Below, in pieces: positions 8,143 through 13,326 of a DNA stretch of 13,326 nt. This DNA comes from Clostridioides sp. GTDB taxonomy: Bacteria > Bacillota > Clostridia > Peptostreptococcales > Peptostreptococcaceae. Under the pieces are notes generated by a model. The model worked only from the letters and a program-made list of their open reading frames with translations, was not told the origin of the DNA and made no database searches. Numbering within the stretch: the first letter of the stretch is position 1; the number at the start of each line of letters is the position of its first letter. Position numbers and translations under genes: made by a program. Location: positions 1 to 13,326 of the forward strand of contig JAISUA010000215.1 in assembly GCA_031272305.1 (NCBI GenBank), in the 5' to 3' direction.

Positions 8143-8245
8143 TTATTATGAGAACTGAATTTTCGTTGAAAAACGAAAATTTATGTTCGAATATCAAGAC
8201 TTATTACCTTGATTTTATTTCAAGTTCCTATAAGTCTTAATAGAA
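8143..8245 (+). repeat. Structured intergenic repeat, copy A (between metG and tatD)
   Basis: This copy opens with TTATTATGAGAA and contains a perfect hairpin ATTTTCGTT-GAAA-AACGAAAAT (8159-8180) enclosed by GAAC/GTTC. A block then shared with the copies at 10.6-10.9 kb follows, bounded by AAGACTTAT (8196-8204) and its inverse ATAAGTCTT (8230-8238). The 3' half is nearly identical in sequence to the other copies, while the 5' hairpin keeps its shape with different bases. It fills most of the 158-bp metG-tatD gap. No T-run follows, so it is not an obvious terminator; an RNA-processing or mobile (MITE/REP-like) role is possible. Confidence 0.8.
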
Positions 8246-8283
8246 GTCTAAATTAAAGCATAGTAAAAAAGGAAGGTTAAAAA

Positions 8284-9054
8284 ATGTTATTTGATTCTCA
8301 TGCTCACTTAAATGATGAGAGTTTTGATGAAGATAGAGAAGAATTAATCGCATCATTGAAAGAAAATGATGTAGATTATGTAGTGAATCCTGGAGCAGAT
8401 ATTGAAACATCAAAAACATCTATTGAATTAGCAGATAAATATGATTTTATATATGCTGCAGTAGGAGTGCATCCTCACGATGTAAAAGATTTAAATGAGG
8501 ATTCTTTAGATATTTTGAAAAAACTGGCTACATCTCATAAAAAAGTTGTAGCTATTGGAGAAATAGGGCTTGATTATTTTTACGACAATTCTCCAAGAGA
8601 AATTCAAAAGGAATGGTTTATAAAACAAATACAACTTGCAAATGAATTGAAACTGCCTATAATCATACATGATCGTGATGCACATCAAGATACATTTGAT
8701 ATTATAAAAAAATACAAAAGTGATGATATAGGATGTGTACTTCATTGTTATAGTGGAAGTGTAGAGCTTGCAAAAGAATATATAAAAATGGGATGCTATA
8801 TTTCGATTCCAGGAACAGTCACATTTAAGAATGCCAAAAAAGTTAGAGAAGTAGTCAGAGAAATACCTATTGAGAAGATGTTTATAGAAACAGATTCGCC
8901 ATATATGTCGCCAGAACCATTTAGAGGTAAAAGAAACAATCCTGCTAGAGTAAAATTAGTAGCAGAGAAAATTTCCGAGGAAATAAACTCGACTTATGAG
9001 GAAGTATGTAGAGTAACATCAGAAAATGCAAAAAAATTTTTTGGAATAGAATAA
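8284..9054 (+). CDS. tatD: TatD family metal-dependent hydrolase (DNase)
   Basis: A 256-aa TIM-barrel metallohydrolase of the TatD/YcfH family, cytosolic, with 3'-5' exonuclease activity on DNA in characterised members. Metal ligands are visible in their usual order: His6 and His8 in FDSHAHL, Glu93 in GEIGLDYF, His129 in IIIHDRDA, His154 in LHCYSGS and Asp204 in ETDSPYMSPEP. The length equals the family norm and there are no gaps. GGAAGG (8271-8276) lies 7 bp before the ATG. In many Firmicutes this gene sits between metG and rnmV (yabD in B. subtilis), as here. It is probably co-transcribed with metG through the structured repeat in the gap. The physiological substrate of this subgroup is not settled. 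Confidence 0.96.
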   Translation: MLFDSHAHLNDESFDEDREELIASLKENDVDYVVNPGADIETSKTSIELADKYDFIYAAVGVHPHDVKDLNEDSLDILKKLATSHKKVVAIGEIGLDYFYDNSPREIQKEWFIKQIQLANELKLPIIIHDRDAHQDTFDIIKKYKSDDIGCVLHCYSGSVELAKEYIKMGCYISIPGTVTFKNAKKVREVVREIPIEKMFIETDSPYMSPEPFRGKRNNPARVKLVAEKISEEINSTYEEVCRVTSENAKKFFGIE

Positions 9055-9096
9055 GTAATTGAGAAACAATCGTAGTTATTAAGAAAAGGTGAATTT

Positions 9097-9630
9097 ATGA
9101 TAAAAGAAGTAATTGTCGTTGAAGGTAAGGACGACAGAGCAGCAGTAAAAAAAGCTTTGGAATGTGAAATCATAACAACAAGTGGATATGGATTTCCAAA
9201 GGGGACAATAGAAAGAATAAAATCAGCACAACAAAAAAGAGGAGTAATCATACTTACTGATCCTGATTTTGCAGGCGAAAAAATAAGAAAGAAAATATCT
9301 CAAGCAGTGCCAGGATGCAAACACGCATTTTTGCCAAGGGAAAAAGCTCTTAAAGATGGAGATATAGGCATAGAAAATGCTTCACCAGAGAGCATTTTAC
9401 AAGCTCTTGAAAAAGTCAGAACAGAAACTGCAACTGACGAAAAAATGTTTTCAAATTCGGATTTAATTAAAAATGGTCTTATTTGTCACGAAGATGCTTC
9501 TAGTAGAAGAGATTTTGTTGGTAGAATACTTGGAATAGGTTATGCCAATGCAAAACAAATGCTGAATAGATTAAATAATTATGGAGTAACAAGGGAAGAA
9601 TTTGAAGAAGCAGTAAAAAATCTAAAATAA
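9097..9630 (+). CDS. rnmV: Ribonuclease M5 (5S rRNA maturase)
   Basis: A 177-aa protein with an N-terminal TOPRIM domain: Glu9 in VVEGKDD and the Asp55-x-Asp57 pair in ILTDPDFAGEKIRKK, which bind the catalytic metal. The C-terminal half (about 105-177), with RRDFVGRILGIGYANAKQML, matches the M5 RNA/ribosomal-protein binding region. The family cleaves the 5S rRNA precursor on both sides, with uL18 as a helper in Bacillus. Length is normal. AAGGTG (9086-9091) is 5 bp before the ATG. It lies 42 bp after tatD and 16 bp before rsmA, the usual Firmicute arrangement that couples two rRNA maturation enzymes. A DnaG-type primase is unlikely because the protein is short and has only the TOPRIM core. 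Confidence 0.96.
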   Translation: MIKEVIVVEGKDDRAAVKKALECEIITTSGYGFPKGTIERIKSAQQKRGVIILTDPDFAGEKIRKKISQAVPGCKHAFLPREKALKDGDIGIENASPESILQALEKVRTETATDEKMFSNSDLIKNGLICHEDASSRRDFVGRILGIGYANAKQMLNRLNNYGVTREEFEEAVKNLK

Positions 9631-9646
9631 TTAGGAGGTTTTGTGA

Positions 9647-10513
9647 ATGGCAAAATTTTCGTCGAGTTCAGCTACTAGAAGTGTAGTAGATAAATATAAG
9701 TTTAAATTTTCAAAATCGCTAGGACAAAATTTCCTAACTGATGACGCTACTGTTGACAAAATAATAAATGGGGCGAATATTACGGATGAGGATTATATTA
9801 TTGAAGTTGGACCTGGAATAGGGACTCTTACACATGAAATGTCAAAGCGTGCAAAAAAAGTTGTAGCCATAGAAATAGATAAAAAACTTATTCCTATTTT
9901 GGAAGATACTTTGTCAGAATGCGAAAATGCAGAAGTTGTAAACGCTGATATTATGAAGTTGAATATAAAAGAATTAATAGATGAGAAATTTCAAGGAAAT
10001 AAGGTAAAGTTGGTTGCAAATCTTCCATACTATATAACAACACCAATTGTGATGAAATTTTTAGAAGAAAACATACCTGTAACAGATATTGTTGTTATGG
10101 TTCAAAAAGAAGTCGCTCAAAGGATCAACGCTGTTCCTAGTACAAAAGATTTTGGAGCACTTTCTGTTGCAGTTCAATACTATTGCGATACAGATATAGT
10201 CGCAAAAGTTCCAAGACATATGTTTTACCCTCAACCAAATGTAGATTCAATAGTGATTGGACTTAGAGTAAGACCTTACAAAAAATATCAAGTTGAAAAT
10301 GAAGATATGTTTTTTGCTGTAGTAAAGGCTTCTTTTGGACAGAGAAGAAAAACTTTGTTGAATTCTCTTTCGAGCATGGGTGTACTAGATAAAGAAACAA
10401 TAAGAAAAATCTTAGCTAAGGTAGAAATACAAGAAACAAGAAGAGGAGAAACACTTAGCTTAGAAGAATTTGCGAAACTATCAAACGAAATCTTCTCACA
10501 AACAAAGAATTAA
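9647..10513 (+). CDS. rsmA: 16S rRNA (adenine1518/1519-N6) dimethyltransferase
   Basis: A 288-aa SAM-dependent methyltransferase (KsgA) that dimethylates the two adjacent adenines in the 3'-terminal hairpin of 16S rRNA late in small-subunit assembly. Motifs seen are SLGQNFLTD near residues 25-33, the SAM-binding loop VGPGIGTLTHEM (from Val54), the catalytic NLPYY (Asn125-Tyr129), the substrate-side VVMVQKEVAQRI, and PQPNVDS before the C-terminal helical domain. AGGAGG (9633-9638) lies 8 bp before the ATG, the strongest ribosome site in the operon. It is the last gene of the set and is followed by an intrinsic terminator 26 bp after its stop. Loss of this gene in other bacteria gives kasugamycin resistance. 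No abnormalities. Confidence 0.98.
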   Translation: MAKFSSSSATRSVVDKYKFKFSKSLGQNFLTDDATVDKIINGANITDEDYIIEVGPGIGTLTHEMSKRAKKVVAIEIDKKLIPILEDTLSECENAEVVNADIMKLNIKELIDEKFQGNKVKLVANLPYYITTPIVMKFLEENIPVTDIVVMVQKEVAQRINAVPSTKDFGALSVAVQYYCDTDIVAKVPRHMFYPQPNVDSIVIGLRVRPYKKYQVENEDMFFAVVKASFGQRRKTLLNSLSSMGVLDKETIRKILAKVEIQETRRGETLSLEEFAKLSNEIFSQTKN

Positions 10514-10538
10514 TATAATGAAAAATATAGAGTTCACG

Positions 10539-10571
10539 ACGTCAACCGTATAAATATGGTTGACGTTTTTT
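10539..10571 (+). terminator. Intrinsic terminator of the metG-tatD-rnmV-rsmA operon
   Basis: ACGTCAACC (10539-10547) pairs perfectly with GGTTGACGT (10558-10566) around a 10-base AT-rich loop, followed by a run of T to 10571. The position just after rsmA fits the end of the operon. Confidence 0.93.
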
Positions 10572-10598
10572 GTTGTAAATAAAATAAGCTTCTTTCTC

Positions 10599-10624
10599 AA
10601 TTAAGAGGATATAGCATCTTAATT
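10599..10624 (+). repeat. Hairpin leading into the tandem structured repeats
   Basis: AATTAAGA (10599-10606) and TCTTAATT (10617-10624) are perfect 8-bp inverted arms around the loop GGATATAGCA. Pairing may extend outward imperfectly (CTTCTTTCTC with GAGAAG). It has no T-run after it and merges directly into the first TTATTATGAGAA border of the repeats. Confidence 0.6.
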
Positions 10625-10768
10625 ATTATGAGAAGTGCATATGATAGAAAACGGATGTTTTCACACTTCGAACCAAGTAGGAAACTTCGATTACGAAAAT
10701 CAAAGATTTTCTATCTCAGTTTTTCAAGACTTATTACATTGATTTTATTTCAACTTCTTATAAGTCTT
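10623..10768 (+). repeat. Structured intergenic repeat, copy B (with ~50-bp internal insertion)
   Basis: Starting with TTATTATGAGAAGTGC, it forms a hairpin with arms GAAGTGC (10632-10638) and ACACTTC (10663-10669, one mismatch) enclosing GAAAAC-GGAT-GTTTTC (10647-10662). Relative to copy C it carries about 50 extra bases at 10672-10724, including an added perfect hairpin GAAAATC-AAA-GATTTTC (10695-10711). It then returns to the shared block AAGACTTAT (10726-10734) ... ATAAGTCTT (10760-10768). An ATG in the border opens a 69-codon frame, which I regard as spurious. Confidence 0.85.
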
Positions 10769-10878
10769 ATTATGAGAAGTGCATATGATAGAAAACGGAT
10801 GTTTTCGCACTTCGAATATCAAGACTTATTACATTGATTTTATTTCAACTTCTTATAAGTCTTATTATGAGAAATGCC
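10767..10878 (+). repeat. Structured intergenic repeat, copy C (tandem with copy B)
   Basis: A head-to-tail copy sharing the border TTATTATGAG with copy B. Arms GAAGTGC (10776-10782) and GCACTTC (10807-10813) pair perfectly, so the mismatch of copy B is absent. Inside is GAAAAC-GGAT-GTTTTC, ending at 10806. The second inverted pair is AAGACTTAT (10821-10829) and ATAAGTCTT (10855-10863). A fourth border TTATTATGAGAAATGCC (10862-10878) follows with no further copy, as if an array were cut short. Confidence 0.87.
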
Positions 10879-10910
10879 AAAAATAATATTAAATTGATGT
10901 TTAATTACTA

Positions 10911-10968
10911 TTTTTTCAATCATATATTATTTTTTCAATCATATATTACTATTTTTAATCATATATTA
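10911..10968 (+). repeat. Three AT-rich direct repeats upstream of the repeat-protein gene
   Basis: TTTTTTCAATCATATATTA occurs twice without a gap (10911-10929 and 10930-10948), then after CT a diverged unit ATTTTTAATCATATATTA (10951-10968). They end 31 bp before the TTG start of the long reading frame. The position suits a promoter/operator zone, but I cannot assign a clean -35/-10 pair. They could be protein-binding sites or slippage products. Confidence 0.75.
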
Positions 10969-10984
10969 TTTAGAGAAATTATGT

Positions 10985-10991
10985 AAGGGGG
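10985..10991 (+). promoter_or_regulatory. Strong ribosome binding site that fixes a TTG start
   Basis: AAGGGGG lies 8 bp before TTG at 11000-11002. No ATG occurs in that frame until 13154, deep inside the repeats, so this site decides the start of the long gene. Confidence 0.8.
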
Positions 10992-10999
10992 TTATAGGA

Positions 11000-13326
11000 T
11001 TGAGCTATAAAAATAAGTTCAAAAGAGACTATATAATTCTTGAAGCTAAAGACGTATATTTTAGGAATAAAGATAGAATTATACCAAAAGCGTATGCAAA
11101 AGTAGAAGTAAACAATGGAGAAACAGTAGTCTCAATTAATGCTGAAAATCTTAAATTTATTAAAGATGGATACAAAGTTTTTGAGATAAATCGAAATTAT
11201 GAGGTATTAAAACTTGGGGAACTATTCGTGAACGAAAACGGTAAAGGTTCAATAAAAGTAGAAATAGATGAGCGAAATAGTGATATTAAGGGTATAGCAA
11301 TCACATATAACAACATAGCGGCGTTAGTTGGATTCACTGGTAAAAAAATCAATAATTTTGAAGAAATATTGTTCCAAAGAAATGAAGAAAAATTAGAACA
11401 AAAAAATAGTACTCAGCCACAAGGAAAGAAAGCAGTAGAAGGAAATTACACTCAAAGCGAAGGAAAGAAAGCAGTAGAGGGAAACTATACTCAAAGTGAA
11501 GGAAAGAAAGCAGTAGAGGGAAATAATGCTCAAAGCGAAGGAAAGAAAGCAGTAGAAGGAAATAACGCTCAAACTGAAGGAAAGAAAGCAGTAGAAAAAG
11601 AATTAGAAAAAGTAGTAGAAAATGTAGCAGAAAAAGAATTAGAAAAAGTAGTAGAAGGAAATAACGCTCAAACCCAAGGAAAAAAATTAGTAGAAAAAGA
11701 ATTAGAAGAAGTAGTAGAAAAAGAATTAGAAAAAGTAGCAGAGAAAGAATTAGGAAAAGTAGAAGAAAAAGTAGAAGAAAAAAATAATAGTAAATCACAA
11801 GTAAATAAAAAGAAACAGAAAAAAGAAAATCTTGATACAGAAAATAAAAATGATGAGTCTGTTCAAGTATTAGTTTCAAATCAAAGTAAAAAAGCAACAG
11901 ATACAAAAACAAATACAAAAGCAAATACAAAAGCAAATACAAAAGAAAGCATCAAGAAACAGCCAAATTCAAATTTAGGTATAAATGCCAATATAAAATT
12001 AATAATAGAAAACGACAATGAAGAAGAAGGATATCAAGGTTACAATAATGCAGAAGATGCTGAAGATTATTATTACAACGATAGTAATTACAAAGGTATT
12101 TGCGATGAAATAGATAATTTAGAAGATAAATATTTCTGCATAGATGATAATTACGATTATCAAGAAACTGATGATGAATCTGATGACTATGATGAATCTG
12201 ATAACTATGATGAATCTGATAACTATGATGAATCTGATGAATCTGATGACTATGAAGAAGCTGGTGACTATAACGAACTAGATGATTATGAAGACAATGA
12301 TTTTGAATATTATACTGAATATGACGAATATAGCGAAGACGATGAGTATGATGATGAAGAGTATGACGAAAATTATGAAGATGAATATAATAATGAAGAT
12401 GAAGATGAATATAGTAATGAAGATGAAGAAATCTACCAAACAAAGAAAAGCAATCAATTAAGCAAAAATAATACTTCAAAAGTTAACAAAAGTAAAGCTT
12501 ATTTTAAACCAGATAAAAATAATTGTTATCATTTAGAATATCATTTAGATAAATTAAAACCTAATTATGAAGTATCAGACGAATGCGATTTTGAATACTT
12601 AGATGATGACGAAGATAGTTTGGTAAATTATGACTTAAGTGAAGATGATAGCGAAGATGAAGAAAGTTTAGAAAACTATTACTTAAGTGAAGATGATAGC
12701 GAAGATGAAGAAAGTTTAGAAAACTATTACTTAAGTGAAGATGATAGTGAAGATGAAGAAAGTTTTGAAAACTATTGCGTAGGAGAAAACAATAGCAAAG
12801 ATGAAGAAGACGGTTTAGAAAATTATTACTTAAGTGAAAATGATAGTGAAGATGAAGAAAGTTTAGAAAACTATTACTTAAGTGAAGATGATAGCGAAGA
12901 TGAAGAAAGTTTTGAAAACTATTGCGTAGGAGAAAACAATAGCAAAGATGAAGAAGACGGTTTAGAAAATTATTACTTAAGTGAAAATGATAGTGATGTT
13001 TTAGAAGATGAATATCAACGTGATATTGAAGATGAAAAAGAATTGTACTATGTAGTAAGTGAAGCTTACAATGATAAGTGCGATTTAGACAGTAATTGTA
13101 AAAATTCAAGAAATATTCCTAGAAAAAGATATAGATTAATTCATAAAAAGAATATGAATGATAAGTGGAATAAAAAAAGAAATAAAAAACGTAGCGAAGA
13201 ATTATTGAAAAAAAATAAACAAGAAAATAACAAAGGAATTAATGATTTAGAAGAAGTGAATAATGACAAAGCAATTGATGATTTAGAAGAAATGAAGAAT
13301 AACAAAAAAATTAATAATTTAGAAGA
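11000..13326 (+). CDS. Large acidic tandem-repeat protein of unknown function (3' end outside window)
   Basis: An unbroken frame of 775 codons runs from TTG 11000 to the right edge without a stop; I translated it codon by codon. Residues 1 to ~125 form a compact, normally composed domain (starting MSYKNKFKRDYIILEAKDVY, with KAYAKVEVNNGETVVSI and VLKLGELFVNENGKGSIKV). It looks beta-rich and resembles N-terminal domains of uncharacterised clostridial proteins, but I cannot name the family with confidence. Then come GKKAVEGN-type units (~142-193), Lys/Glu heptad-like KELEKVVE units (~200-260), a TKANTKANTK stretch, a strongly acidic Asp/Glu/Tyr region with ESDNYD units (~393-419), acidic SEDDSEDEESLENYYL units (~547-660), a basic stretch (~700-740) and DLEE units at the edge. 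There is no signal peptide, sorting motif or membrane segment in the visible part. Probably a cytosolic, largely disordered scaffold-like protein (inference). It stands apart from the rsmA operon behind its terminator. Confidence 0.85.
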   Translation, partial: MSYKNKFKRDYIILEAKDVYFRNKDRIIPKAYAKVEVNNGETVVSINAENLKFIKDGYKVFEINRNYEVLKLGELFVNENGKGSIKVEIDERNSDIKGIAITYNNIAALVGFTGKKINNFEEILFQRNEEKLEQKNSTQPQGKKAVEGNYTQSEGKKAVEGNYTQSEGKKAVEGNNAQSEGKKAVEGNNAQTEGKKAVEKELEKVVENVAEKELEKVVEGNNAQTQGKKLVEKELEEVVEKELEKVAEKELGKVEEKVEEKNNSKSQVNKKKQKKENLDTENKNDESVQVLVSNQSKKATDTKTNTKANTKANTKESIKKQPNSNLGINANIKLIIENDNEEEGYQGYNNAEDAEDYYYNDSNYKGICDEIDNLEDKYFCIDDNYDYQETDDESDDYDESDNYDESDNYDESDESDDYEEAGDYNELDDYEDNDFEYYTEYDEYSEDDEYDDEEYDENYEDEYNNEDEDEYSNEDEEIYQTKKSNQLSKNNTSKVNKSKAYFKPDKNNCYHLEYHLDKLKPNYEVSDECDFEYLDDDEDSLVNYDLSEDDSEDEESLENYYLSEDDSEDEESLENYYLSEDDSEDEESFENYCVGENNSKDEEDGLENYYLSENDSEDEESLENYYLSEDDSEDEESFENYCVGENNSKDEEDGLENYYLSENDSDVLEDEYQRDIEDEKELYYVVSEAYNDKCDLDSNCKNSRNIPRKRYRLIHKKNMNDKWNKKRNKKRSEELLKKNKQENNKGINDLEEVNNDKAIDDLEEMKNNKKINNLE
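11423..11782 (+). repeat. In-gene repeats: 39-bp GKKAVEGN units and KELEKVVE units
   Basis: Four consecutive 39-bp units encode GKKAVEGN(Y/N)(T/A)Q(S/T)E: 11423-11461, 11462-11500, 11501-11539 and 11540-11578. Partial units follow at 11579 and 11678. Between and after these lie variants of EKELEKVVE/EKELEKVAE to 11782, a Lys/Glu-rich pattern likely to form a charged helix. DNA identity between units is high, with mostly silent or conservative changes, so expansion is recent. Confidence 0.9.
12176..12256 (+). repeat. In-gene 18-bp ESDNYD repeats
   Basis: Units of 18 bp encode ESD(D/N)YD at 12176-12193, 12194-12211 and 12212-12229, then a half unit (ESD, 12230-12238) and ESDDYE (12239-12256). 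The flanking region to ~12430 is equally rich in Asp, Glu and Tyr but not strictly periodic. Confidence 0.88.
12638..12979 (+). repeat. In-gene 48/51-bp acidic repeats with a 147-bp super-repeat
   Basis: Seven units encode SEDDSEDEESLENYYL or variants: 12638-12685, 12686-12733, 12734-12781, 12782-12832 (51 bp, GENNSKDEEDGLENYYL), 12833-12880, 12881-12928 and 12929-12979 (51 bp). Units 2-4 (12686-12832) and 5-7 (12833-12979) form a tandem 147-bp duplication differing at only three positions by my count. The reading frame is kept throughout. Confidence 0.92.
13232..13326 (+). repeat. In-gene 36-bp DLEE repeats running off the window
   Basis: Units of 36 bp begin at 13232, 13268 and 13304, encoding KGINDLEEVNND, KAIDDLEEMKNN and KKINNLEE(...). 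The third is cut by the window end, so the array continues beyond it. Confidence 0.85.

Noticed and set aside
8143..8245. Hairpin after metG as an intrinsic terminator
   Set aside because: No T-run follows either stem, and the sequence recurs elsewhere as a repeat; tatD is expected to be co-transcribed.
10628..10837. A 69-codon + strand frame starting MRSAYDRKRMF and containing that stretch twice
   Set aside because: It lies wholly within the two structured repeat copies; the duplication of its start is the repeat itself. There is no ribosome site before the ATG, and copy A has no matching peptide.
10894..10928. TTGATG with TATATT as a promoter for the repeat-protein gene
   Set aside because: The spacing is about 23 bp, too long for a standard promoter; other TATATTA boxes are part of the direct repeats and lack a good -35.
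11423..11578. Regular 39-bp repeats that could suggest a CRISPR array
   Set aside because: The units abut with no unique spacers, stay in the reading frame and encode a peptide repeat.
11349..13109. Three long - strand frames (11349-11942, 11952-12479, 12561-13109) rich in Leu, His and Tyr
   Set aside because: They are antisense shadows of the repeat protein: GAA/GAT/AAA codons rarely give stops in reverse. Their composition is implausible, and the + frame has a folded N-terminal domain and a strong ribosome site.

Overview
The window reads as chromosomal DNA of a low-GC, anaerobic Firmicute. The base composition, TTG/GTG alternative starts with strong purine-rich ribosome sites, a T-box leader before metG, and the order metG-tatD-rnmV-rsmA (known from Bacillus and clostridia) all point there. 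A Peptoniphilaceae/Tissierellales relative (Parvimonas- or Finegoldia-like) is my guess; the sequence alone does not settle the genus.

Region 1 (1-5702) is the tail of an export/peptide-processing cluster on the + strand. It holds the 3' end of a MacB/LolD-type ABC ATPase, an FtsX-type permease of 838 aa, a small cytosolic subtilisin-like protease of 332 aa whose last ~75 residues look like an acyl/peptidyl-carrier fold without the phosphopantetheine serine, and a 587-aa ABC exporter half-transporter (membrane domain plus ATPase, no C39 peptidase). Gene gaps are about 10-20 bp, so this is one operon. The last two genes are markedly more AT-rich than the rest of the window. Two transport systems around a signal-less protease suggest a modified-peptide or bacteriocin-like pathway with self-protection. 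The precursor and any modifying enzymes would lie upstream of the window.

Region 2 (5703-10571) is housekeeping. A consensus promoter and a methionine-specific T-box (AUG specifier, UGGU acceptor-binding bulge, terminator/antiterminator) control metG (methionyl-tRNA synthetase), followed by tatD (metal-dependent DNase family), rnmV (RNase M5, 5S rRNA maturation) and rsmA (16S rRNA dimethyltransferase). It ends in a strong intrinsic terminator. The shared theme is translation and rRNA maturation.

Region 3 (10572-10999) is non-coding. It carries two head-to-tail copies of a structured repeat of about 100-145 bp, a third diverged copy of which lies between metG and tatD. These are followed by three AT-rich direct repeats of 18-19 bp.

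Region 4 (11000-13326, open at the right edge) is one very long unbroken reading frame with a TTG start behind a strong AAGGGGG ribosome site. It encodes a compact N-terminal domain of ~125 residues, then several successive families of tandem repeats: GKKAVEGN-type, EKELEKVVE-type, ESDNYD-type, a 16/17-residue acidic unit in a near-perfect 147-bp duplication, and a 12-residue DLEE unit running off the window. It is a low-complexity, extremely charged protein of unknown function.
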